Shown: positions 26,092 to 33,147 of the stretch, one piece after another
Layout: each line of letters starts with the position of its first letter
Position numbering within the stretch: the first letter of the stretch is position 1
Assembly (NCBI GenBank): GCA_023647555.1
Contig: JALRLY010000231.1
Coordinates: 1 to 33,147, forward strand
Direction: 5' to 3'
DNA length: 33,147 nt
Origin: Pancytospora philotis
Lineage: Eukaryota > Microsporidia
Made by a program: the position numbers and the translations under genes
The notes under the pieces: generated by a model
Told to the model about the DNA's origin: nothing
The model's input: the letters and a program-made list of their open reading frames with translations, nothing else
Database searches by the model: none

Positions 26092-26105
26092 GGGGCAAAT
26101 TTTTC
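26092..26105 (-). promoter_or_regulatory. AAATTT/CCCC start-site motif of paralogue 4
   Basis: GAAAAATTTGCCCC on the minus strand directly before the ATG at 26091. Confidence 0.75.
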
Positions 26106-26146
26106 ACAGCATTTTATGGCCTGCGTAAAAAAGCGGCGGGCGATTG

Positions 26147-26335
26147 TTACTCGAGCTGGTCAGATAATGCACACAACTTGATATACTCTGGGCAAAAACA
26201 TTTCTTTTCGTTCGCGCTGCTCGATAGCAGCTCTTCTGAATGCCAAAGCGGATGCTCGTCCACAGGACGGCCGGTTAAGGCAGCAATGAGGGCTGAAATA
26301 GAAGCGATAGAAACGCATTTAGCTACCAAATTCAT
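26147..26335 (-). CDS. Possible small secreted peptide (62 residues) or remnant
   Basis: A short frame from an ATG at 26335, ending 55 bases before paralogue 4. It begins MNLVAKCVSIASISALIAAL, which reads as a good signal peptide, and the mature part carries three cysteines in KKCFCPEYIKLC. Its SEELLS segment corresponds to the 20-base identity with 24584-24603, where the homologous frame lacks a start. It may therefore be an intact small gene with decayed copies beside it, or simply a chance frame in a duplicated promoter region. It has no AAATTT/CCC motif. Confidence 0.3.
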   Translation of the reverse strand: MNLVAKCVSIASISALIAALTGRPVDEHPLWHSEELLSSSANEKKCFCPEYIKLCALSDQLE

Positions 26336-26403
26336 TATTCAACTTCTATAATATATGAATATCTAATACAATAGCCTACAACTTCATTATTATTTAAACT
26401 ATT

Positions 26404-27774
26404 TTATTCCTCCATTCTCTCAGCAGATGCCCCCGGCTCCTCGGTTACTGCATCTCCATCATTTCTACTTCTTTTCTGCGTTGGCTCCCCGGTAGATGCA
26501 GTCTCATCGATGGCCGTCTTTTCATTATCCTCCTCATGGTATAGGTTAAGCACTTTCTTAGCCAAAACTTCGATTTCACCACCGATTAACTTATTGGCCA
26601 AACTGGAGGTGAGCAGTATATAATCAGGCTTGTTAATTATGCTGTAGTCTATAACAGCGAAAACAGCCTCCTTAAATGCGCTATCGAGGTCATCAAATAG
26701 TCCTGGCTCAGTTTTGCGAATGTAAGACGTGCACCTGCGCACTTCATTGGCGAGCTTCTGTAAAGCCTCCAACTCGTTGGCAACTTGCTTCTGAGCAGCC
26801 CGCCAGAAAGATCCCCATTTTTCATAGTCCATTTCCGGATACACGAGATGCACCGACATGTAGGGGTCCTGGTTCCCTTTGTATGCATATCTGGGATAAC
26901 GTGAGATACTTTCGCGTATACGAATCGCCTCGTCGATAAAATTCTCTGATATTCTTTCCTGGACTCTATTAACATGTTTAAGCGCACGTTCGCAAAAATC
27001 TGTTACGCTATTAATAAGAGCATCATTAATTATATTAGAAGTTGCAGCTGTGTCTATCACATGCTGATCTATGTAATAATTAAAGCAACCTTCAAACGTA
27101 TTATGCATCACACCATGGCATTTGGTATCCAGTTTCATCCTAAGTGCGTTCAGCTGCCTGATCGTGTCGTCATCAAGCTCTGCGAGAACTTTGTCCTGTG
27201 GGTTTCCGACAACGTCCATGAGCTTTATTGATACATGAGCTATTCCCGACATAACTCCACGAAACCTTTTATATTTTTTATCGAAAGCTTCAATTAGAGC
27301 ACTAACATATGCATAACTTCTAAGCAACTGTTCTGGTTGTAATAGGAGCCGTTCTATATACAAAGTAAGCGCGCGGATCGCACCTCCAGCCGCATCTTTA
27401 CTAATGCGTTTTTTAAAACTATCCTTGTTGTAGATCATCCCCACATATATTCTGAGCGTTTCCTGGATCCTTTCAAGGGACTGCTGCTCCCATTGTGTAT
27501 AGTAATCACAGGCAGTGGTCTCGCCTATGTCTTCCCCATCCGCCACCAGCGGGCTGTCTCCATCGATCGGCTTTGCGAGATGCCGCATTTCATGGTGGAA
27601 GCGTAAGAAAACTTTCGGCTTGTAGGGGGGTTTGCCATCGTTGGCGGGTGAACAGATGCTATCGTCGATATATTTCGCGTAATATTCATCTGTTAATAAA
27701 CCGGCTTGGTGCAGCGTATGTAAAGATGCTGCGAGGCATTGCGCAATGCACGTGAGCTTGGCCATGTAACGCAT
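26404..27774 (-). CDS. Tandem secreted-family paralogue 5 (456 residues), novel family
   Basis: Starts MRYMAKLTCIAQCLAASL followed by HTLHQAGLLTDEYYAKY, identical in that stretch to paralogue 1. Family blocks: DSFKKRISKD (about 122, with FKKR replacing FEKR), LAELDDDTIRQLNALRMKLD (about 200-220), and DPYMSVHLVYPEMDY near 301-315 with AAQKQVANELEALQKLANEV. The C-terminal tail is short and contains TQKRSRND (about 430), a basic cluster like that of paralogue 1. The TAA stop is embedded in AATAAA (26403-26408). The start motif is AAAAAAATTTGACCC. It is the most upstream gene of the array, followed on the right by a long gap. Confidence 0.85.
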   Translation of the reverse strand: MRYMAKLTCIAQCLAASLHTLHQAGLLTDEYYAKYIDDSICSPANDGKPPYKPKVFLRFHHEMRHLAKPIDGDSPLVADGEDIGETTACDYYTQWEQQSLERIQETLRIYVGMIYNKDSFKKRISKDAAGGAIRALTLYIERLLLQPEQLLRSYAYVSALIEAFDKKYKRFRGVMSGIAHVSIKLMDVVGNPQDKVLAELDDDTIRQLNALRMKLDTKCHGVMHNTFEGCFNYYIDQHVIDTAATSNIINDALINSVTDFCERALKHVNRVQERISENFIDEAIRIRESISRYPRYAYKGNQDPYMSVHLVYPEMDYEKWGSFWRAAQKQVANELEALQKLANEVRRCTSYIRKTEPGLFDDLDSAFKEAVFAVIDYSIINKPDYILLTSSLANKLIGGEIEVLAKKVLNLYHEEDNEKTAIDETASTGEPTQKRSRNDGDAVTEEPGASAERMEE

Positions 27775-27789
27775 GGGTCAAATTTTTTT
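27775..27789 (-). promoter_or_regulatory. AAATTT/CCC start-site motif of paralogue 5
   Basis: AAAAAAATTTGACCC on the minus strand directly before the ATG at 27774. Confidence 0.75.
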
Positions 27790-28539
27790 CTGTCATTTCT
27801 GGCCAACGTAAAAAGGGGTGGAACATAACTGCTAAATCTGGTTGGATGTAGACATGGCCCGACGAATGCGTAGAATAAAATTCACCTGTCTTGATTTATA
27901 CACTTGCATAGCGGTAAAGGTGCCGTGCAGTTTTGCAGCTATTTAAGCCCACACTAATCTGGCAAAACGCAAAGCTGTCAAAGAAGCGTATCCCGCAGCG
28001 AGAAGTATGTAATGCCTACATTTGCTAGCTCGTTGTACTTTTCAGGTAATGTTTTGACAGCCCGTGTAAATAACCACTTATAGTAAGACGGATAGACCAA
28101 CCGCTCTCTTGAATATAGCCAGAATATTATTGGCGATCTGAACACTCCTTTATAATAAATCCCCATTGAGCAACTGCATTGGTTCATGTTCCACTGATAT
28201 TCGAAAGGAGGCGGTGCAGATCTTCAACAGGCTTTTTAATATAGCATTGCAGCTTTTTAATAGGTCTGATCTGATTATCTTGCACTGGCAAACTACCGCA
28301 AAGCATACGGCGAGTTACTGGGCGTTGAAACAACCCCTCGGTGGCCTCTGTGTATTTCTAGCCGTTCTTTAACTGCCCATCCTCTCCCAGCTTAGTCTGT
28401 TTCTTCAGTATATACCAAGTTAGCGATTCAGCGCTCAAACACAGAGACGATCGTAGAAATACAAGGGTGTTTAATGTTTGGGAAGAGCGCAGAAATGGAT
28501 GCATCTACACAAGTGGCATTTGGTACAAACGCATAGCGT
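27775..28539. other. Long gap between paralogue 5 and JAC1, no firm gene
   Basis: 765 AT-rich bases. A 69-codon minus-strand frame at 27978-28187 has an aromatic-rich peptide (PIIFWLYSRERLVYPSYY) but no start motif and no family match; it could be a relic. I found no copy of the conserved upstream block here and no RNA gene. Confidence 0.4.
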
Positions 28540-28986
28540 TCACTCGTCGCCGATCATGTCGTCCAGACGCCTGTAGTACGCCCAGCGCGTGATCCACTCG
28601 GGGTCGTCGTAGTGGCGCTTGCACTCGGCGATGCGGCCCCGCAGCTCCTGCCGCAGATTCGCGCCGCGGCTGATCCGCTCCTCGAGCTCGAGGCACTCGT
28701 TGAGGAAGCGCGGGCTCACCGCCTCGCTCGGGCTGGTGAAGAGCTTGGCGCGCAGGAAGTCGTCCTTGAGCGTGCTGTAGGCCTCGTTCAGCTGCGCGCT
28801 GTCGATCCGCTGCGCTGGCAACGCGCCAGAGATCCCGCGCCCGCCAGTGCTCGGCACGCGCATCTGCACGTCCGGGTGGGCCGCCTTGGACAGTCTGTAG
28901 TACTCTCGCTTCAGCTGCTCCTTGTCTATCTGGAACGCCGGCGGCATGCGGAAAACGCCGAAGATCTCCTTGGCCTTCTCGATCAT
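28540..28986 (-). CDS. JAC1: Jac1/Hsc20-type J-protein of iron-sulfur cluster assembly
   Basis: A 148-residue HscB/Jac1 co-chaperone, which docks the Isu scaffold to a mitochondrial-type Hsp70 for cluster transfer. In microsporidia this pathway sits in the mitosome. The J domain spans residues about 8-85: IFGVFRMPPAFQID, then LKREYYRLSKAAHPDV with the catalytic HPD at 37-39. An insert and LNEAYSTLKDDFLRAK follow, and then the C-terminal helical domain beginning FLNECLELEERI, which matches the Hsc20 Isu-binding domain (FLMEVLEINE in others). The frame is open upstream to an ATG at 29049, adding 21 residues, but GGGAATTTCAATCCC stands directly before the ATG at 28986 and the J domain begins there, so the shorter form is preferred. 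If the longer start is used, the extra residues are not an obvious targeting signal. Confidence 0.85.
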   Translation of the reverse strand: MIEKAKEIFGVFRMPPAFQIDKEQLKREYYRLSKAAHPDVQMRVPSTGGRGISGALPAQRIDSAQLNEAYSTLKDDFLRAKLFTSPSEAVSPRFLNECLELEERISRGANLRQELRGRIAECKRHYDDPEWITRWAYYRRLDDMIGDE

Positions 28987-29002
28987 GGGATTGAAATTCC
29001 CG
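28987..29002 (-). promoter_or_regulatory. AATTT/CCC start-site motif deciding the JAC1 start
   Basis: GGGAATTTCAATCCC on the minus strand abuts the ATG at 28986; the upstream ATG at 29049 has no such motif. Confidence 0.5.
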
Positions 29003-29137
29003 TCTTGTAAATCGGCGATAGAAGCGACAGTTGCGGTATGCTGCAGCATTTTAAACAGTTATCAAGCCGAAGCACTAGTAGAATAGAGTCATACGATATA
29101 ATTTAGTTACAGTAGTTGGAATGCACAAGCCCTGCAC

Positions 29138-30436
29138 TCAAAGGGCCTCCACGCGCTGCTCGACGCTCAGCATGCGCTGGCCCCGGTACGGCGTGTCCCT
29201 CGCGTTCGGCGACCGCCAGACGGGGTCGAAGATGGCCACATCATCGATATCAGTCATTTTCCTTGAGATGTTGCGCTCGGTCATGATCTTTGAGAGGTAG
29301 AGCGAGTTCTTGCCCGCGTCGTCCTTCTCGATGTCGATGCTCGCGGCGGGCGGCGCCGTGTACGGATCGATCACCAGCATCCAGATATCCTCGCAGTGCT
29401 TGATGTCGGACAGCAGCCTGCTGCAGGAATTGATCTCCTCGGCGTTGTTGATCAGGTACCACCGCTTCTTCTTGTCGATCGTGTCCTCATCGTTGCCGAT
29501 GATCTCCATGCCCGCGATCCGCCGCACAAACGGCACGAGGACCCGCAGACGGTCTATGCTGACCGCATACTGCCCGTACAGCTTGAGGAGGCGGTTCAGC
29601 CGCGCGGCCACGAAGCGGTTGCAGTTCGCCGCGATCTCGCAGCTGCGCGGGTCGCGGATGCTGAAATAGCCGATTATCTCGGCGTGGATGCCCACCATGT
29701 AGTTCGCCAGCTGGACATGATAGTAGTCGATCACCGTCCTGTGCTCGGCGTTCGTCAGCTTCTCGACCGGCGTGTCCAGCGTCTTGTATCGCACCGTGGC
29801 TGCGCTCCTGTCCTTGATCACGTAGTCTATGAGCTTTATGATGCGGCCTCTCGGCTGCTTTTTCTCGTAGTCGTAGAGGCAGTGGAGTTTGTCGCCGAAC
29901 TTTGTGCTCACCAGCTGCTCGAGCATCACCTCGTAGAACAGGTCGAGCCCTGCGATCGCCCTGCCCAGGTCCTTCTGCACGGCGCGGGCCGCCGTCACCG
30001 CGCGATTGTGGTTCGTGCGGATGAGGCTGGAGCGCTCGTCTCTGAAGGGCGAGCTCAGATTCACCACGCTGTAGTCCCGCACGTACGTGATGCACGCGTC
30101 GTAGAAGTCGTGATACGCCGGGGTGAATATCCTGTACGGATCGAGCTGCTGCTTGAGGACGCGGCTGAGCGCCTCCTCGAAGTTCGCGAGGTTGCCGAGG
30201 TAAAAGTTGAGCATCTTGCTGATCTCGCTGAAGTTGCTCTTCTGCAGCAGCCGCCGCTCCACGGGGCCGGCTATCGATCTGCTGATCACGGCGCCGTAGG
30301 TGTCTTTCGTCACTGCGACGCTGTTTCTCAGCGTGTCGGTCTGGGAGACCGTGTCGCCCGCGGTGCTGAACGACGACTTCGCCCTGTTCACCATCGCGCT
30401 CCCGAACTCTAATATTTTTAGAAAGAACGCCCGCAT
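29138..30436 (-). CDS. 432-residue helical protein of unknown function
   Basis: The GC-rich codon use matches the conserved genes, which suggests a real and possibly conserved protein, but I do not recognise it. It is almost entirely predicted helix, with a basic, mildly hydrophobic N-terminus (MRAFFLKILEFGSAM) and no other membrane segment. Residues about 60-330 have long amphipathic helices, and NYMVGIHAEIIGYFSIRDPR (about 250-270) recalls the way BAR domains end their long helices, though that is a weak resemblance. The C-terminal 100 residues look less ordered. The frame extends upstream to a GTG at 30460; the ATG at 30436 is preferred because CCCC and, further up, AAAAATTTT precede it. 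The gene is divergent from the Mis18-like gene, sharing a 370-base promoter region. Confidence 0.75.
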   Translation of the reverse strand: MRAFFLKILEFGSAMVNRAKSSFSTAGDTVSQTDTLRNSVAVTKDTYGAVISRSIAGPVERRLLQKSNFSEISKMLNFYLGNLANFEEALSRVLKQQLDPYRIFTPAYHDFYDACITYVRDYSVVNLSSPFRDERSSLIRTNHNRAVTAARAVQKDLGRAIAGLDLFYEVMLEQLVSTKFGDKLHCLYDYEKKQPRGRIIKLIDYVIKDRSAATVRYKTLDTPVEKLTNAEHRTVIDYYHVQLANYMVGIHAEIIGYFSIRDPRSCEIAANCNRFVAARLNRLLKLYGQYAVSIDRLRVLVPFVRRIAGMEIIGNDEDTIDKKKRWYLINNAEEINSCSRLLSDIKHCEDIWMLVIDPYTAPPAASIDIEKDDAGKNSLYLSKIMTERNISRKMTDIDDVAIFDPVWRSPNARDTPYRGQRMLSVEQRVEAL

Positions 30437-30806
30437 TAGGGGCGGAATACTCGAATTCACAAAATTTTTATTGCAGGATTAGTCTATCAGAAATACTCAT
30501 CGTTGTTAGCAGTATGGCTGGTGTATGCGCGTCCCTGCGTAATGTAAGTTTTTGTGCTTCCCCGCCCGGGCTCTACTGCAATCAGTAAAAAGAGTCAAGC
30601 AAAGCGCACTAAAAAGATCAATAAAATGATCGCGCGCTAGATTTTTTAACTTGTGACTGATGGCTAGTACACCATATTTTTAGCTGTGGGCAACTACTGC
30701 CAGCTGCTTACTTTCTTTTAAAGATACTCTCTGTGCACAGCCCGCCGATCAGCCACACAGCTCATCCCCCGCCATGCACACACAGTTTACAAATTTTAGA
30801 GCCCCA
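30437..30806. promoter_or_regulatory. Shared divergent promoter region
   Basis: 370 AT-rich bases between the divergent 432-residue gene and the Mis18-like gene. AAAATTTTT at 30461-30469 with GGGG at 30439-30442 serves the left gene (its motif is stretched compared with others); AAATTTT at 30791-30797 and CCCC at 30802-30805 serve the right one. Nothing else recognised. Confidence 0.55.
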
Positions 30807-31214
30807 ATGAGCGACGGAGGCCTGCGCAACCCATTCGTCGTGCAGTGCAGAAGCTGCCGGAGCATCCTCAGCGACTCGTTCACGCTGCACACGCTGAAGC
30901 ACGGCTTCCTGGTGCACGCGCACGGCACGCTGCAGCCCGCGGCGGGCGTGTACGCGGGCGGCGGGCTCTTCTCGAAGTGCCAGCTGCAGGACCTCGTGTG
31001 CGCGTGCGGCGCGCGCACCGGGCACTTCATCGCGAGCGGCGGCGGCGAGTGGAACGGCTGCGCGGAGATGTACGCGTTCGACAAGAACCGGATCACAAGC
31101 TACGTGCTGGGCACCGAGGCGGCCACCGAGAAGAGCCTGTACGAGGTCGTGGACGATGTCGAGAAGCTCAAGACCGTGGTGGCCAAGCTCTACAAGAAGG
31201 TGTACCAGCTGTAG
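30807..31214 (+). CDS. Mis18-like centromere protein (Yippee/Mis18 zinc fold)
   Basis: A 135-residue protein that fits the Mis18 family, which primes centromeres for loading of the CENP-A histone. The first half is the Yippee-Mis18 zinc fold: VVQCRSCRSILSDSFTLH (C14, C17) parallels the Mis18 FQC..CR..VGDS start, and LQDLVCACGARTGHF (C65, C67) is the second cysteine pair. The diagnostic ITSYVLG near residue 102 matches the ESYVLG that closes the fold in Mis18-alpha. A C-terminal helix (YEVVDDVEKLKTVVAKLYKKV) corresponds to the coiled coil through which Mis18 oligomerises. The second pair is CxC rather than CxxC, which is unusual; C58 is nearby. The ATG at 30774 is in frame, but the motif favours 30807. 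A plain Yippee protein is less likely because of the YVLG block and coiled coil. Confidence 0.75.
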   Translation: MSDGGLRNPFVVQCRSCRSILSDSFTLHTLKHGFLVHAHGTLQPAAGVYAGGGLFSKCQLQDLVCACGARTGHFIASGGGEWNGCAEMYAFDKNRITSYVLGTEAATEKSLYEVVDDVEKLKTVVAKLYKKVYQL

Positions 31215-31620
31215 GCGCACTGGGGTGTTTTGGAACGATGATTAAATTATCAAACAGAAGGGTATGTGTTGTATGAATGAGTGTTTGTATGGATATTTGT
31301 TGCTTTGCGCTATAAAAATAGCTGTGCGATCGTTCTAGCACATGGTTCTAGTACGGCAAGAAAAACCGATGATGTAATGAGTTGTCCATTGTTCGCTGAG
31401 CAAAAAGGCGCGCTATTTCGCTGCTCTGTTCCACGCGGCCCTGAGCGAGGGTAAAAAATCTGATAAAAAGCGGAGGCTCCTAAAATAGAGAATACCAGGG
31501 CTGGCACTTGGCATACCACAGCATCTGCATCCATTTGAGCCATCCCAGCGGCTGTGCACCGGCATTCGCCGCGGTTGGCTAAAAATTTGTATTTAATAGC
31601 GCGAAAATTTTTGGGCAGCT
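31215..31620. other. Intergenic region with start motif of MAK21
   Basis: 406 bases without a supported gene. AAAATTTTT at 31604-31612 followed by GGG at 31613-31615 precedes the MAK21 ATG at 31621, so here the GGG form replaces CCC. A second AAAAATTT at 31581-31588 lies just upstream. Confidence 0.55.
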
Positions 31621-32919
31621 ATGGGTGTGAAACGCGCTGATCCAGCGGCCAGAGGCAGCAAGGGACGCGGCGATGCGGGCAGGCCGAGATCGGGCAGCGG
31701 GTTCGGCAAGGACAAGCGGCGCGACCACAGCGACAGCAAAGACAAGCGGCGCGACCACAGCGACAGCAAGGATGCGCACAGCCCGTCGAAGACCAAGAAG
31801 CCGAGCGGGCCGCAGATAGAGTACGTGCTCGACGACGCGACGCCCGAGGAGCGCACGCTCATCAAGGAGGGGACGATGGCGGACCGCATCAACTGCCTTT
31901 CGCTGCTCTGCGCACGCAGCCCGACCGTGGAGAACTACAAGCAGCTGCTGTTCTTCGCCGAGAACCAGCGCAACGACGTGATGTACCACGTGCTCAAGAA
32001 TCTGCGGGACCTGCTCAGGGAGAAGATCGTGGACGATCTGTACATCCGCGGGCGCATAGTGAAGACCTTCGACCGCGGGCTGAAGAACCAGTACATCAAG
32101 GAGAAGGTGATCGATCTGGTGGGCGTGCTAGTGCGCACGGGCGTGTACGTGGAGGAGTTCGCGTCTCTGCTCGTCGAGCGGCTGCTTGAGAAGGACAAGG
32201 CGCTGCGGCTGGTCGAGACCGAGCTCAAGCGGATCATCCTCAAGCACCAGGAGCTCGTGGTCTCGTACATCGAGGACTTCTACTACAAGAACGACACCTT
32301 CCGTGTGCAGTACATCATCCTGCGCTTCCTCTCCACGGTGGATCTGCCCAACCCCGCGAGCCTCTTTGATTTCTACAACCAGGCGCTCACGACGCTGGAC
32401 ACCGAGTACCCGACCGACCAGTACAATCTGATGCTCGACTGCGTCATCAACGGGCTGAGCATCTCTGCCGAGCCGGGCGCGGTGGTGGAGCGCATCGAGC
32501 TGGTCAGGAACTTCGTCGGCTCGCCCAAGACTGTCATTTCGTGTCTGCGCCTGCTCACCAAGCTGGCCGATCCCTTCCTCGAGGCGTACATCATCCGTAC
32601 CGTCAAGTCCTCGATACTCCGTGCCACGCCACAGGAGGCCGATTTCCTGAACGTCATCGCCGGTCTGGACAATAAGTCGCTGATCACCAAGATTGTGAAT
32701 GACTGCTTCTTCTACTCCGTTTCCTTTATCATCGCTGTGATGCTGATCGCTTCTGAGAAGGGCGTGGATCCGAGCGGCCTGTACAGCATTGCCATTCTTA
32801 TACGGCACTACCACCCGGCGGTGCGCGAGGCGGCCGCCAAGCTGATGCGCGACGAACCGCTGCCTATGTACGATCCGTATGACCGTGTGCTGCTCGATTC
32901 TATCACTGCAATGTACTAA
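31621..32919 (+). CDS. MAK21: MAK21/NOC1-like 60S ribosome biogenesis protein (reduced)
   Basis: A 432-residue version of MAK21/NOC1 (CEBPZ in animals), which with Noc2 escorts early pre-60S particles in the nucleolus. After a basic, repeat-containing N-terminus (1-60) comes GTMADRINCLSLLCARSP, matching the family GTLSDKISALTLLVQESP, then helical repeats through the CBF-type domain. The end is very characteristic: IRHYHPAVREAAAKLMRDEPLPMYDPYD (about 395-422) matches LSLHYHPTVSLYASRLLNHEPMP in yeast Mak21. Yeast Mak21 is about 1,000 residues, so the acidic C-terminal part and long inserts have been lost. The start context carries AAAATTTTTGGG. Codon use is strongly GC-rich, as for SDA1, with which it shares a pathway but not a neighbourhood. 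Confidence 0.85.
   Translation: MGVKRADPAARGSKGRGDAGRPRSGSGFGKDKRRDHSDSKDKRRDHSDSKDAHSPSKTKKPSGPQIEYVLDDATPEERTLIKEGTMADRINCLSLLCARSPTVENYKQLLFFAENQRNDVMYHVLKNLRDLLREKIVDDLYIRGRIVKTFDRGLKNQYIKEKVIDLVGVLVRTGVYVEEFASLLVERLLEKDKALRLVETELKRIILKHQELVVSYIEDFYYKNDTFRVQYIILRFLSTVDLPNPASLFDFYNQALTTLDTEYPTDQYNLMLDCVINGLSISAEPGAVVERIELVRNFVGSPKTVISCLRLLTKLADPFLEAYIIRTVKSSILRATPQEADFLNVIAGLDNKSLITKIVNDCFFYSVSFIIAVMLIASEKGVDPSGLYSIAILIRHYHPAVREAAAKLMRDEPLPMYDPYDRVLLDSITAMY
31711..31770. repeat. Two-copy 30-bp direct repeat inside MAK21
   Basis: The 30 bases at 31711-31740 recur at 31741-31770 with a single third-position change at the last base. They encode DKRRDHSDSK twice in the basic N-terminal extension, so the duplication keeps the frame. 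Confidence 0.9.
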
Positions 32920-33147
32920 GAGCGATGTTATTGCTGCTTATTACTGCAGTGGTCAGTGGCTTATGCTTTATTCAGTAAATTAGATGGATAACATGATTTT
33001 TGTGGTGTAGCTGCGTTCTATCTAATGGTCAAAACATATTAATTGTGTCTCTAAGAAGTGCATGTGAAATAAAATCAGCTTTGTTGAGAATAAGATTCAT
33101 CACTGTCTGCAGTGCTAGTAAATCCTAAACCATTACTATTGCAGCAT
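32920..33147. other. Intergenic end of window
   Basis: 228 AT-rich bases after MAK21 with AATAAA-like stretches near 33,067. No gene seen. Confidence 0.5.

Noticed and set aside
27978..28187. 69-codon aromatic-rich frame right of the array
   Set aside because: No start motif, no family similarity and no codon bias; noted only as a possible relic.
30774..30806. Earlier ATG of the Mis18-like gene
   Set aside because: The AAATTTT/CCCC motif lies between it and the ATG at 30807, so the earlier ATG would be upstream of the probable transcript start.
5572..31620. tRNA or rRNA genes in the gaps
   Set aside because: I looked for T-loop GTTCRA patterns with flanking stems in the intergenic stretches and found none that folds convincingly by eye; a covariance search would be decisive.

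Overview
The window reads as a piece of a compact eukaryotic nuclear genome, most likely microsporidian. Every recognisable gene is eukaryotic and none shows an obvious intron. The conserved proteins are shortened relative to yeast or human homologues (a 432-residue MAK21, a 291-residue RFC subunit). Most start codons sit a few bases after an AAATTT-like run followed by CCC or GGG, a start-site signature described for microsporidia. The unusual point for that phylum is the GC-rich coding sequence, strongest at third positions of the conserved genes. The assignment is inference; no rRNA or tRNA was found in the window to settle it.

Left part (1-8,790): a partial secreted/membrane protein (minus), a CSE1/exportin-2-like karyopherin, a 473-residue protein with a signal peptide, a Tup1-like coiled-coil plus WD-repeat protein, a U1A/U2B''-like double-RRM protein (minus) and a small Borealin/Nbl1-like protein (minus). 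Middle (9,013-17,980): three small unrecognised proteins, two of them with a signal peptide or hydrophobic leader and the third without a clear one; a 548-residue Ser/Glu-rich protein with a possible PH-like C-terminus; the ribosome-biogenesis factor SDA1; an RFC small subunit; and a Ded1/DDX3-type DEAD-box helicase. Two short tandem repeats lie in the gaps.

The most striking region is 18,616-27,774. It holds five consecutive same-strand paralogues of 439-547 residues. Each begins with MR and a short signal-peptide-like stretch, and each carries a central HLVYPEMDY-type block. I recognise no described family. Their start contexts are nearly identical, and three share a further block 60-70 bases upstream. 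Two carry basic, nuclear-localisation-like clusters near the C-terminus. This looks like a lineage-specific secreted protein family that grew by tandem duplication, and it is the best candidate for an undescribed system here.

Right part (28,540-33,147): a Jac1/Hsc20 J-protein of iron-sulfur cluster assembly (minus), an unrecognised 432-residue helical protein (minus), a divergently transcribed Mis18-like centromere protein, and MAK21/NOC1. Several conserved genes fall into themes: 60S ribosome assembly (SDA1, MAK21), chromosome segregation (Mis18-like, Borealin-like), replication (RFC), nuclear transport (CSE1) and RNA metabolism (U1A-like, Ded1). Conserved genes are dispersed singly between lineage-specific ones and do not form operons.
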